Assembly (NCBI GenBank): GCA_037447655.1
Contig: JBBHKE010001674.1
Span: forward strand, 1-64,000
DNA length: 64,000 bases
Reading direction: 5' to 3'
Source of the DNA: Zygnema cylindricum
Taxonomy: Eukaryota; Streptophyta; Zygnematophyceae; Zygnematales; Zygnemataceae
In this document: piece after piece, positions 20,355-31,710 of the stretch
Position numbering within the stretch: the stretch's first letter is position 1
How the letters are laid out: the number at the start of each line of letters is the position of its first letter
Made by a program: the position numbers and the translations under genes
The notes under the pieces: generated by a model
Database searches by the model: none
What the model was told of the DNA's origin: nothing
Seen by the model: the letters and a program-made list of their open reading frames with translations, nothing else

Positions 20355-21630
20355 TTTTAGATCGTAAACTCTATATCCTTTAACATCCTCATCATATCCT
20401 AATATGTATCCCGATTTTCTTTTACGATCTAGATTCCAATTGGACCGATCTGTATCTAGACTAAATACTTGACCGCCGAAATCCTTTAAGTGAGATATGT
20501 CTGGTTTCTGGCTTGTCCATCTCTCATAAGGTGTTTGATCTTTTATAGCTAAAGTAAGAACTCTTTTTTAGAGGTAATTAGCACAGTTCATTGATTCTGC
20601 CCAAAACCTTTTTCCTATCTTTTTATCTGACAACATACTATTAGCACTATCACTAAGTGTTTTATTTTACCTTTCAGCTCCCCAATTTTGTTCCGTGTTT
20701 TTTGGAATTGTCTTTTGGTGTTGGACTCCATCTTCCCTCAAAAAATCCTCAAACTGGTAAAAAGTATACCACCCACCATTGTCACTCTTTACTCTCTTTG
20801 TTGGAGTTTCATGGAGTTTTTCACTTTATACTTTATATTGTGTAAAATAATCTTGAGCTTCTGCCTTGTTTTTCAAAAAATACACCCGGGAATCCTGAGG
20901 CCAATCATCAGTGATAGTCATCATAAATGTCTTCCCCCCCGGTGAGGGCACTTTAGCCGGTCCCCAAATATCTGTGTGTACTAGATCTATAATTTTTTCT
21001 CCCTTATAAGTGGCTGTTTTAGGAAAGGGTAGACTGTGTGTTGTACCTTGAGCACATCCACTACGATCAGTTATATTATCACTCTCACTGAACTTAATCC
21101 CTTCCACCACTCCCATCTTTTTCATCTCTCTTAACTTATCTAGATTCACATGCCCAAGCCACTTATGCCACATCATAATATCATGAACACCAGCATAATA
21201 AAGTTTCTTCATTTCATTACTTAAAACCAGCCTAAACATCCCATGGCTACCTTTTTCAGCAATCAAATAGACATCCTCCTCAAAACTAGCAGTAAAGACT
21301 CCTTCGCTAGTGCTAGTAAAAAAACCCTTATCATCTAATACAGATGTAGAGATGAGGTTTTTTTTAAGATCCGGAATAAACAATACATTGAAGAATGTTG
21401 CTATGGATACCTTTCCTTCTACAAACACTTTCAAATCTACAGATCCTACTAGAGTAGTGGTGACTATCCTCCCATCCACGTACTCAATCCCTACGGTGGG
21501 AATCTTTCTTATCTTAGTGAACAGGTGCGTATCCTTACACATGTGCATAAAGGCACCTTTATCTGTAATCCAGCCTACTTTACCTTTTAATCCACCGTAA
21601 GCACATTTCTACCTTCGTGGAATTTCGACC
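20355..21630 (-). pseudogene. pol: D2 protease-integrase
   Basis: Open from 21548 to 20826: protease C-terminal half (L-F-I-P-D-L-K-K-N-L-I-S-T), GAG_pre-integrase (M-W-H-K-W-L-G-H, then S-G-C-A) and the first integrase aspartate (V-H-T-D-I-W-G-P). The protease active site just upstream reads I-T-D-K-G-A instead of D-S-G, which would abolish catalysis. Downstream of 20826 the integrase core is broken by stops, but E-Q-N and F-W-A-E-S-M-N-C-A-N remain legible around 20690-20580. Confidence 0.85.
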
Positions 21631-22249
21631 TCGTTTTTCGCCTCTAATTCCTCATCTAAAAGAAGCTCATCATCCTCGTCCTCGGATTCCGCCTCATGTA
21701 CCTGTGTCACAAGGGCCTTTTTCTTTCCTCTCGGGGTACCACCGGTTTGCCCCTCCTTTAACCAAAGTCGGTTAGCTTAGGGCACTCTGCCATATAGTGC
21801 CCAAGTTTCTTACAAAAATGACATAAACCTTTGGGAGCCATTGGTCTGAACTGGTCGGTCTGATTATTCTGCTCCCCCCCCCAATAGTTTCCGACCGGTT
21901 TTCGAGAATCCTTGTTCCTCCAATCGGTTACAGTTGCCAAGGCCTGACAACTCTTTCATCCCCTTCGGATCTCAATCATATTCTCCCAAACGAGAATCAT
22001 CCCTACCACTGAGTACCATATCCACCTTGAGTCCAGCAAGTCCTTCACACGGTTAACTATGTTCTCAACCTCATCGGGTAACTTCATCAGTAAATAGTTA
22101 ACCTTTTCTTTTTCACTAAAATCTCTTCCCACTTTCTCTAGCTCCATGAAGAGTGTAGCAAGCTTATTGCAAAAACCCAAGATCTTCCCCCCTTTGTATA
22201 CATACTCCTTAACTTTCTGATCAGCCAATTGTTGTTGCTAAATCATTAC
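21631..22249 (-). pseudogene. gag: D2 gag C-terminal half with zinc knuckle
   Basis: Segment 22228-21956 is a copia gag domain (F-M-E-L-E-K-V-G-R, L-L-M-K-L-P-D-E), followed by 21940-21758 with an intact CCHC knuckle: C-H-F-C-x4-H-x4-C (K-K-L-G-H-Y-M-A-E-C). An acidic tail encoded at 21720-21640 leads into protease. The N-terminal half, including the LTR-borne start, is deleted. Confidence 0.85.
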
Positions 22250-22274
22250 TATAAACAGACCATTAATTTCTACA

Positions 22275-23099
22275 GATAATATATACACTTTTAACTTTGG
22301 CATTGAGTAAGTCCCACTCCCCTAAGCATTAAGTTATTGCTGACCAAAGTTGGTCCATAAATTCAAGTGCTCTTTGGGAGAGAGGTTGAGAAACCCAAAA
22401 ATAATCTAAGTCCTAAACTACCTCTCTAAACCTATTACTAGTGTACTCAACCAATCATAAGATTGTAAAGTACAAGATGGTACGGATACCGATGTACTTT
22501 TTGTACGGCCATAGTACGGCATGGCCGATTTGCTGACGCGTGTCATTTTTGGAGCCTTAGTTCTCACTCCCGCAATTTCCGCTATCCAACTATGTATTGA
22601 CACGTTTCATCCGCCGACATTTGCTCCGCAAACTGCCAAATAGCCACTTCTCCATTCCGGCTCCATTGTGAGGCGTTCGATTAGATTGGAACATTTGATT
22701 TCGTTCGCCGAAAATAAATGTTGATTCTTATATTTCGTGCGGTCTCGATTTCATGCGGGCTGGTATGTTTTCCATTTTAAAGTTGTACCGTAAATAGTTA
22801 AATTGAATATTATGTGTCATTTATCTTTAAGTAAATATCGCACAATAAACGTGCATCGCTTTCTACAAGACCTTCTTGATAACGCGGATGGCTATTGCGT
22901 AAGGCCGTCATCTAGAGGTCACCGGATCAAATCGCACAAGTGGCCCCCTATATTTTATAGAAAACGGTACTAGTGATCTGCTTGTCTCTTTAGCTGCAAG
23001 GGGCAGCCATGGCTGCCTGCAAGTCCTCACTGACTACGACAAGTATGAGGGCTACAGTAAGGGCATAAAAAAGACTACAAAATGCTTCTCTTTTCAACA
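22275..23099 (-). repeat. LTR H
   Basis: Minus strand, starts TGTTGAAAAGAGAAGC at 23099. It contains the CCATGGCTGCC box and a CTTGTCGTAGTCAGTGAGG loop near the start, tRNA-like GGATCAAATC near 22922, and leader hairpins near 22342-22355 where the stem is GACCA/TGGTC rather than GGTCA/TGACC. The 3' end is truncated at the C-type stub. Confidence 0.72.
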
Positions 23100-24284
23100 T
23101 GAAACTCTGTGTGCTCCATTGCCTACAAAAATCGCATATCCAAAAGAAGCTAATCTAGGTGATGCCGACTCCAACTTGATATAGACCCAAATGAATGACC
23201 CCTTGACAATCAAAACCCCAAAACAACTTCACCTCTGTGATATAACACTTTTTGTGTGCTCTGTTCCACCACAAAATGCAAACTTAGAATATGAGATTTT
23301 GACACATTCACCCACTTTGAGTTTCCCTAAGAAATGCAGCGACCCTGGTAGACAAAAACCTTGACCGACTACACCATTGTGTAGCTTCGACTCCCGTGAG
23401 TCTGCATCAAATATAATCATTGAAAATGGTCAAGTTAATTAATTTTTATGGCTGACTAAAGTTTGGCTTTTTTACATGATGCTCTCTGTGAGTGGCGACT
23501 ACCTACCCAAAATATTATAAGTCATATTCTCTCTCTAAAGCCTTATCTACTAACGTACGGCACCAATCACTTTAGTGTACCGTTCAAAAACGTATAGGTG
23601 CCAGTGTATATTCTGTACAACCATCGTACGATATGACTGAAATCTCAAGACATGTCATATCCCTAATAGTTGCTGTAATCTCAAGATTCATCATAATCTA
23701 ATGTTGATGTGCCACGTGTCACTTGACGTGGCGATGGCCGTAAAACGCCAAAATTACATATCCCGTGATCACGGCTCCTATCGTGGCCTTTCGATCAAAT
23801 CCGGCTATATTTCTAGCCGTTGAAAATAAGCCCGCGGTATTTGTTTCGGGGTCGAAACAAATGCGCAGAATCTTTTTTATACAATATATAAAACCCTACT
23901 CTGTACTATCTATAATTGTAACCATGCACCGTTTATATTTCCCGTTAAATGAACTATTCTACTTCTAACTATTTAAATACTTATCAAACACCATATGTGC
24001 TAGTACTAGCCCTTGTCTAAACGGATAAGGCTACCGGCTATCGGAATTTTGACGGACGGCTGGTACCACGATCAAATCCTGGGTCCTTAAATATCCATTT
24101 TATTAAACCTACCATTTATCTAAACCTACCTCTTTGGAGAGCTTACGCAGCTCTGGCTCTAGCTCCCTTTCCATCCTTAAGTAACTACAACAATTGTGGG
24201 GGCTTGGAGAAAGGAGTCAAATTCAGACTGCCTCTGCTCTTTTTCTATCCTTATAAAGACCTAGAAAATACTCAAATATCAACA
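23100..24284 (-). repeat. LTR B2 (3' LTR of a B/E-type element)
   Basis: 1,185 bp; starts TGTTGATATTTGAG at 24284 and ends AGAGTTTCA at 23100. The ATG (23119-23117) is 20 nt from the end and would read M-E-H-T-E-F-Q. Hairpins GACTC-ACGG-GAGTC and CTACAC-AATG-GTGTAG keep their stems but change loops. LTR H abuts directly. Confidence 0.85.
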
Positions 24285-24750
24285 CTCGCCTTATTTTCTA
24301 GTCTACTTCCTTTCAATTCTTACAAACATTCCTTTCCCTTTTTCTTTTTCCTTTTCCTTTTCTTTTCATAAAAATTTAAGACAACACACTTATATATAAA
24401 AAGGTCCATTTAATGAACTGAAATAAAAATTCCATCTTGCTTATCATTCATTTTATTTAGCATCTCACTTTTCATAAATCCGAGCAAAGATAGTATCCAC
24501 CTCATATCTTTTCCATCCACAAAAAATCTAATTTCCCTCTTGCAATTCAACCAGCCAGCCCCATCTCCAATCTGCAACACACACCCAGGTGCTAACCCTT
24601 TTACACGCACACATTCATAAATGCCATCACTCCCTTTTGAGATCTCAAACACATTACCCCCAAAAATTAAACTTTCCTCACTCTCTCTTTCTAAATTTAT
24701 TCCCAATAAGTTTTTTTTTATTTTTAGGATAAATATGATATTCAAGCTCT
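24285..24750 (-). pseudogene. RNase H stub of the B2 element
   Basis: Minus-strand frame 24745-24410 matches the 3' part of element E: S-D-G-I-Y, V-K-G-L-A-P-G-C-V-L-Q-I-G-D-G-A and F-V-D-G-K-D-M-R-W. These are remnants of RNase H motifs (S-D-A-x-Y-G, S-G-Y-V-L-Q-I-G-D-G-A). A C/T tract (24329-24367) and polypurine tract (AAAATAAGGCGAG) follow toward the LTR. The 5' part of the element is missing beyond about 24750. Sharing this altered 3' body with E shows that the reduced form spread as a family. Confidence 0.75.
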
Positions 24751-25738
24751 ATGATTGAGCTTCTACAAGTTGTTAAGATGACATCAACCGATTTTCGAAG
24801 TATAAAATTCTATCAAAGTATAAATTTTCAAATTTTCTTCAAAGTAGAAACATTTGTAAGTATGTTATGTTCTTGTCTGTATTCATTGTTACAAACGCGA
24901 CAAAAACTCCGAACATTTATGGCGAGAGAGACAAGTGTCAGTGTTCCGACAGCTTAGCTTTAACGGAATAAACCTCATTACAAAATTTTCAAATTTTCCC
25001 AATACCAAGGGATTTTATTTGTCTTTTTGTGTTTCCCTTGTAGGACATTGTTGGCGTACAATGCCAAGGGGCCATAGTACGAAAAAGGTTTGGAGCCACT
25101 TTTTTTTTGTTTTTAAATGGTTTAGTGCATCATTAATCACATTCCATATGACTTGGCTTCTCGACAGAATAATATCATGACGATGATAATGATAAAACTC
25201 TAATAGAGACTTTATTAGACAAGTCTTCTCAAGGCAAAACCATTTATTTTAAAAGAAAGAGAGACAAGAAAACTTTTGAAAACATTCAAAGTTGACGATT
25301 AAAATCGAGGAAAAAAAAAAAAGTAGAAGAAAACACGCAACATGTGCGAAGGTATGTTACAAAAAAACCTTTCCATCTTTAAAACAAAGTAGTTTTTTCT
25401 TATCAAAATTTACACAAAAAAACTTCTTATATTGCTTCCATAAGTCCTAAATTGTGGGTTTTTTCTCTACAAAACAAGAAAAAAAAACGGTGATTATTGG
25501 AAATTAATAGTCATTTTATAATACAATTCGATATCAGGCTTTATTTTCCTCCACTAATTAAAAGGCCTCGTTTAGTTGAGATAGTTTCATCATCTGCTCG
25601 TAAAAACATAAATACAAAAGATAAACATTTGAGTGATTAATTTCAAGAAAACGACAAAATAGAACAGAGTGCATTCAATAATGAAAAGCTCACAAAAAAT
25701 AATCGAATTTTGAGTAGAAAGAGTCCTGACCCATTCCC
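24751..25738. other. AT-rich spacer, nothing recognised
   Basis: Strongly A/T-rich, with short open frames of no recognisable content. It abuts the TTCCC target duplication of element K at 25734-25738. Confidence 0.4.
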
Positions 25739-26373
25739 TGTAGAATCTTAAGCAAAAGACATTCACGCAAAATAATTCACAAAACATATCATTACACTGC
25801 GGAAGCTCATAATAGACAAGGGGAATATTCAGCCAAAAAAAATTATAAGTGTTCTTGGCCGAAGCCTCTTTACATCATCTCTCTTCTCTCTTCTTTTTAA
25901 AAAATCTCTACTCCAAGGTTAATCCTCTATGTATTGATAATAGGATCCAACTCTGCAGCTGCGTACTGCTGCTTATATACTCGGTACTCTGCACTAAGAG
26001 ATAACAAGATAAAACAAGCAAAACTTAGCATATGGATGAAGTCTGTCCATAGCTAACTGTCGCACACTGGGATGCGCACACTACTAATTCTCCGAAGGAA
26101 GACCCACGTGCTTCTCCCTTCGAAATGTCAAACTCCAAACCTTGACTTAAACACGTGTCATCACACGAAATCACTAGAACACAAAATTTGACACTTGCCC
26201 ATGAAAACATAAAGTGACGCGAAACAAAATAGTATATTTTGTTCAAGGATAACAAAATTACTATCGCAAAACGACGTAGTACTTTTTGTATGATGACGCG
26301 ACACTTCGCGTCCAACAAACAAATGTTGGTATGACACTTCGCGGAAATACCGTAAAACGACAATAACCAAACA
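25739..26373 (-). repeat. Element K 3' LTR
   Basis: 635 bp; preceded on the minus strand by AATTAAAAGGGGAT (PPT, 26387-26374). Ends GATTCTACA. Aligns with 41352-41977 throughout, including the ATTCAGCCAAAAAAAATTAT block. Confidence 0.87.
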
Positions 26374-26387
26374 ATCCCCTTTTAATT

Positions 26388-27409
26388 GTCGGAATCGCCA
26401 AACTCCTCAAAAAATCGAAGTTTTAGTCACCCTCTCTCAAATACATCATACGTGGCAGTCTTTGTCAACAAATCAACCGCCTCCTCTTTAGTTGGTACGT
26501 ACAAAGATAATATCTCGTTCGACGTCACCAAATCTGTGACAAAATGCCATTGGATTCTAATGTGTTTCGTCCTCTTAAAAAATACAGAATTTTTTGCCAA
26601 AGCCATCGAACTCATGCTATTAGAATAAATTGTCATACAACCAATAGGAACGTTTAACTCACGTAACATCTCTTTAATCCAAATCAAAGCCTTAGCTGCA
26701 TTACACGCAGCCGTATACTCACAATCTGTGGAACTCAATGCAACCATAGGTTGTAGCCTTGAACTCCTCGAGATCGCGGCTCCTCCAAAATAAATGCGTA
26801 CCCTGACGTGGACTTACTTGAATCAAAATCGCCGCCCCAATCCGCATCACAATACCCAACACACTCCAAAGTTTTTTTGTCAGAAGTGAACAAAAGTCTA
26901 AGATCAATCGTACCAATCAAGTCTTACGGCTTCCTAGTGCGCCTTCTTTGGCTCGTGACGATAACGGCTGACGATTGAAACTGCGGACATAATATTTGGA
27001 AGAGTACCAACACTAAGGTACATAAGTGAAACAACCGCCTCTCGATATGGTACGTTGACAAAATTCTCCTTTTCATACTTACGAATGTGTGATTTGCATC
27101 CAACGGTGTAGAAAGCGGATTCACATGAGTCATATCAAATCTCTCCAAAATCTCCTTACAATATTGAGCTTGACTCAATTTAATGTTCCCCTCCTTATCT
27201 CATATCACTTCAATTCCCAAAATATAGCGTACCTCTCCAAGATCCGTTACTTTGAAATGTAATCCAATATAATGTTTCAACTCATTAATGCGCTCCAACT
27301 TGTCAAATGCCATAAAAAAATTATCGACATAAACAGAAAAGATGATTTTGTCAACTCCTTCACCATTCACATAAACTTCAAAATTGGACGTAGTCCGTAC
27401 AAATACTGT
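26388..27409 (-). pseudogene. pol: Element K RNase H and RT C-terminal part
   Basis: RT end: open segment 27421-27200 with S-V-Y-V-D-N, where the second catalytic Asp of Y-V-D-D has become Asn, and Y-I-L-G-I-E-V. The connection domain is at 27178-26924. RNase H (26920-26427) shows C-D-A-D-W-G-G, S-S-T-D-C-E-Y, S-N-S-M-S-S and T-K-H-I-R-I-Q-W-H-F-V. The stretch is broken into several frames. The preceding RT half lies beyond element L, at 31711 onward. Confidence 0.86.
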
Positions 27410-27425
27410 TGAGCTTTTCAAGTAG

Positions 27426-27956
27426 TGGCCATAGCATCAACCAATTACAAGACAGGAAGCTAAGGAAAAACAATTATCTATATGAGAAAGCAAGGCCTAA
27501 TTACTGAACAAGAAAGAAGATAGATTATGCGACAGAATAAACACTTAGTGTAGAATTAGCAACAAGGAAAATTTGGAGAGAATCATTCACTAGATTGATT
27601 ATTGATGCATAGATTTGGTGCATTTTTATATGTGTAGGTGTCGTGTAGACCTATGCAACTTGCGTGTCACGTAAAGAAATAGAATCTAACTTGTGACACA
27701 CGTAGACCAATGAAAGACCGCCAAGTACAAAATGTCCGCATGCTTTTTTCGTCACTTAAACTCAAAATTTGCGGCGACTTGACTTGACGTACGGTACAAG
27801 AAAAAGACAACGTTTTCAACAAAACTTGACGTGTACGTCTATGTACCTTAACATCTATCAACTGTACCTATACCTAACAGGACTTTGGCTGACTTCTCTC
27901 TCACGTAACAACTTTAACTTTTGTCATTATCAGAAAATGGACACAGTATTTCAACA
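27426..27956 (-). repeat. Element L 3' LTR
   Basis: 531 bp, minus strand; preceded by AGAGAAGGGG (PPT) at about 27966-27957. Ends GCTATGGCCA. An extra ~40 bp relative to the 5' LTR lies near 27790-27850. Confidence 0.8.
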
Positions 27957-28022
27957 CCCCTTCTCTAGGTCATTTTTTGCATACTATAGAGTGTCCACAC
28001 TAAATAGGACCGAATTGTGTTA

Positions 28023-29670
28023 ACTGATTACAAACAACTATTTTATCTCGAAGAACTGCCTTAGTCAAGAGATCTACTGCTTGTTGAGTTGAACTAACAA
28101 ACTCTATTTTTAAAATTTCTTTTCAACATGTTCTCTCACAAAATGTGTTTGAATGTCTATATGTTTTGTCTTTTCATTGTAGACTGGATTTTTCATCAAA
28201 GAAATGTTACTCTGATTATCTATGAGAATCAATGTTTCCTCTTTGGGTTCAAATCCTATCTCATAATAAAAATTGCGAAGCCAAATGGCTTCCTTTGCTG
28301 TTTGAGTAGCCGCCACGTATTCCGCCTCCGTTTTGGATAACGCCACAAAATATTGACGTTTTGAACTCCAACTGATAGGCCATCCTGAAAACGTGAAAAT
28401 CTAGCCGGTCGTGCTCCTTTTTGTGTTGAGGTCGCCTCCCCAATCCGCATCAATATAGCCGGAAAAATCAATGTCTCCGGTGTTCTTCAAAAATTGTAGG
28501 CCGTAATTTATAGTCCCTTTCACATAAAGTAAAATACGTTTAACAACATACCAATGCTCTAGACTTGGGTTTTGCATGAATTAACTAACTGAGCCTACAA
28601 TTGCAGCTAAATCAAGGCGTGTGCCAACAATTAAGTACATCAAGCTACTTGCTGCCTCTTTGTGAGGGACTTGCCTCATTTGTTCTTTTCTCAAACTCTG
28701 ACTTAGGACTCATTTCCTTTGTAAGCTTTTGACTCGAGTCTAAAGGTGTTGATACGGGAATACAATCTTCAATACCAAAACGTTTTAATACTTATTTTGC
28801 ATATTTTTGTTGACTCATGGAGACTATATATGCATTATTTTGGATTTTTATACCAAGAAGGTAACTTAATTCTCTAAGATCAGTCTTCTCAATTTTGCTA
28901 TTCAATAACCGTTTGACCCTTTTAATCTTGACTGACAGATAACCAAACACACTCATATCATCGACATAAACAGAGACAATCACTAAGTTTTTGTCTTCCC
29001 CAATAGTGTAAACTGCTCTATCTGTGTGACACCTCTCAAAGCCCCCTTTCTCATTTCGGTAACAAGTTTGATGTTCCAACACCTAGGAATTTGATTAAGA
29101 CCATATATAGATTTGTGTAGTTTACACACCATTTGTTCTTTTCCTGGTTCTATCATGCCCTTTGGTTGTTCCATGTATACTTCTTCTTCTAAATCCCCAT
29201 TAAGAAACGCAATTTTCATATCTAATTGATGCATCTACATTCCCTCTGCTGCCCCTAAGGCTATTAAACTTATGAGACCATTAAATTTCACTACTGGTGA
29301 CAAAGTCTCATTGTAATCACCCCCTTTTTCTTAGGAATACCCTTTAGCAACCAACCTTGTTTTATATCTTTCCAGTGACCCATCTGACTTCTTTTTAATA
29401 AAAAAAAACCTATTTACACCCCACAATGTTTTTCTCTATTGGGCGTTCAACTAAGGTCCAAGTTTTGTTTTTAATCAATGAGTCATATTCTAATTCTATT
29501 GCCTCTTTCCATTTTTGAGAATTAGAACTCTCCAAAGCTTCTTGAAAAGTTTGCGGCTCCCCCTTTGTTGCAATTATACAATAAGCTAAACCCATATCTC
29601 CCGTTTTTTCAATAAGCTGTTTTGGTTTAGCACGTATCCGATTAGATAATCTTTGTGGGGATTCCTTCAA
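28023..29670 (-). pseudogene. pol: Element L RT-RNase H
   Basis: RT: P-Q-T-F-Q-E-A-L-E-S-S and W-T-L-V-E-R-P (29670-29410), H-Q-L-D-M-K-I-A-F-L-N-G (about 29230), V-S-V-Y-V-D-D-M-S (about 28970) and Y-L-L-G-I-K-I (about 28855). RNase H: D-Y-A-G-x-T near 28450, T-E-A-E-Y-V-A-A (about 28325), D-N-Q-S-N-I (about 28215) and T-K-H-I-D-I-Q-T-H-F-V-R-E. Multiple stops and shifts. The sequence type (H-I-D-I-Q-T-H-F) differs from both the A/F group and K/M. Confidence 0.86.
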
Positions 29671-30360
29671 TCTCGGTTGTTAAATTGGATTCGAAGAGGT
29701 TTTAATTTGTGAAGGTTGTGGTGCCGATAACTTCTCAGTGGTGGAGATTGAAAGGTTGATGTTTCATCGGGGATGACGGATGTCTTAAGATTTTCTTTGG
29801 TGTTGATGTCCTCAAGTCCTCTTACCATCTTCTTTTTGATGAGTCGTTTGAGAATATGCTCTCCCAAACGACAAATTGTCGATGCCATAGCTCCAAAGTT
29901 TGTGCTTCTTTGCTTAAGTTCATTTGTGCATCTTCCTCATCTAAGCGTAGAGCAAAATTATTCCCTTCCGAATATCCAAGAGCGATTAGCTTCCCCCACT
30001 TCTGATTTCACACCTTTCATTTTTCTATTTCTCAAATTAAACTTTTAGTCTACTCCTCACAGCATGCATAACACTATAAAGGTAATGCTTTAAACCTGGT
30101 AAGTATAAAACATCTTTTAGATGGCCTTCATAACTACCAGTATCACAGTATAACTGTAATTGAACCTCGCATATTAAACTGGTCTCTAGAATCTTAACAT
30201 CTGCTAGTATGATCCATCGAGGACTTTGTAACCTTGTGATAAAAGAAAAGATGGACTTGGCATTACACATATGATGAGATGCTCCAGAATCTATAATCCA
30301 CTTGCTTTTCTGAGCATTAGAGTTTGCGAGAAAAAAAATAGTCTCATCATGAATGCTCAT
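29671..30360 (-). pseudogene. pol: Element L protease and truncated pre-integrase
   Basis: Protease 30360-30037 has an intact W-I-I-D-S-G-A-S-H-H-M-C active site and the V-L-Y-L-P-G-L-K-H-Y-L-Y-S block. Downstream, fragments of GAG_pre-integrase (L-E-L-W-H, then K-K-K-M-V-R-G-L-E-D near 29815) lead straight into the Pro/Ser-rich linker. The DDE core that should lie between, about 900 bp, is absent. L would need integrase supplied in trans. Confidence 0.83.
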
Positions 30361-31200
30361 GGCAAAAGATGGTTTGTTTTGTCTGTTTTTGTCTTTATTA
30401 CGAACACGTGAAGACTTATGACTTCTTTTTCCACAACTATAACAAACAATCTTTTACTTAAAGTTTTCAGTCTCTTTCTTTTTGAATCTACAGTCAGTAG
30501 TCTGATGATGAGTTTTTCCACACATAGAACTAGCAGTGATTATGGGTTTTTCCACATATAGCACTAGCAGTTACGCATTCAGTGCGTTCTACTAACTGTT
30601 CGCCTTTGGCATAAAGAGTTGCATTTGACTCTTTTTCCTCTTTTCTTTTAATTTCAACTTCTTCCTTAATAAAATGTTGACATACTGCATCAAAGTCTAT
30701 AGTAGGTTGACTTTTCAAAGCTGTGATCATCATAACATACTGTGATGGTAATGACCTAAACAGTGTAAGGATCAAATCATCATCATTAAGTGTTGTGCCG
30801 ACTGCAGCTAGCTATAATTAAAGCTCTTTTAGTCTTTTTATATGAGTTTTCATAGTATCTTCACTCTCCATACTAAAGTCTAGCAATTTGTTTTTAATTG
30901 TATTATGTTGGATGGATTAGTAGGCTCATATACATTCCTTAATTTGTCCCACATAGCCTTAGGTTTTTCTAACTCAACTATGTGTAAAAGTTGAATGTCT
31001 TCCACTGCTAGAAAAACTTATGTCGCAGCCTCTTCTTCCCTTCTATCATATCCTGTTGCCATTAAAGCTTCAGTAGGTTTTAGTTCAGTGCCTGCTAAAA
31101 TACCCCAATAATTTTTGTATTTTAGAATACAGGTCATCTTAGCTTTCTATAATAAATAATTACTTTCATTAAATTTCTGGAAGTCTGTAATTTTACCAAA
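30361..31200 (-). pseudogene. gag: Element L gag
   Basis: Segment 30775-30530 has the copia gag block L-F-R-S-L-P-S-Q-Y-V-M-M-I-T-A-L. A zinc knuckle with C-G-K-T-H-N-H-C-type spacing lies near 30540-30440, partly duplicated (two GTTTTTCCACA repeats). N-terminal parts near 31150 read through stops (I-T-D-F-Q-K-F-N-E-S-N, Y-Y-S-L-L). Only the general copia gag character is secure. Confidence 0.7.
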
Positions 31201-31201
31201 C

Positions 31202-31213
31202 GCTTTGATACCA
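31202..31213 (-). promoter_or_regulatory. Element L PBS, tRNA-iMet 3'-end type
   Basis: Minus strand TGGTATCAAAGC, one change from the plant-type TGGTATCAGAGC complementary to the 3' end of initiator tRNA-Met. It lies about 20 nt inside the LTR end. Confidence 0.8.
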
Positions 31214-31232
31214 TAATGAGATTTTGAAAACG

Positions 31233-31710
31233 TGGCCATAGGATCGACCAATTACAAAACAAGAAGCTAAGGAAAAGCAAATCTCTATATGAGAAAGCAA
31301 GGCTTAATTACTGAACAAGAAAGAAGATACATTATGCGACAGAATAAGCACTCAGTGCAAAACTAGCAGCAGGGAAAAATTGGAGAGAATCATTCACTAG
31401 ATTGATTATTGATGCATAGCTTTGGTACATTTTTATATGTGTAGGTTTCGTGTAGACCTATGCAACTTGCGTGTCACGTAAAAAAATAGAATCTAACTTG
31501 TGACACACATAGACCAATGAAAGACCGCCAAGTACAAAATGTCCATATGCTTTTTCGTCACGTACACTCAAAGTTTGCGGCGACTTGACTTGGCGTATAC
31601 CTTAACATCTATCAACCGGACCTCTACCTAACAGGACTTTGGTCGACTTCTCTCTCACGTAACAACTTTCACTTTTGTCCTTATTAGAAAATGGACACAT
31701 AAATTTAACA
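31233..31710 (-). repeat. Element L 5' LTR
   Basis: 478 bp; starts TGTTAAATTTATGTGTCC at 31710. Matches the 3' LTR apart from a shorter middle. Confidence 0.8.

Larger units (their letters stand above)
19259..22274 (-). mobile_element. Truncated copia element D2
   Basis: Minus-strand gag to RT region without RNase H or complete LTRs. Its left end is fused to LTR C4. Its right end joins about 25 bp of a C-type LTR start (22250-22274) directly to mid-gag sequence, so the leader, PBS and gag N-terminus are deleted. Confidence 0.82.
27426..31710 (-). mobile_element. Ty1/copia element L, integrase deleted
   Basis: LTRs 31233-31710 (5') and 27426-27956 (3') start TGTTAAATTT and TGTTGAAATA and share long stretches such as ATTGATTATTGATGCATAG. 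The body keeps gag, protease, RT and RNase H but jumps from GAG_pre-integrase to the linker. The K reading frame resumes cleanly on both sides (…L-R-F-R-L / K-S-S-T…), which defines the insertion. The target duplication is blurred (AGATT versus TACTT). Confidence 0.85.
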
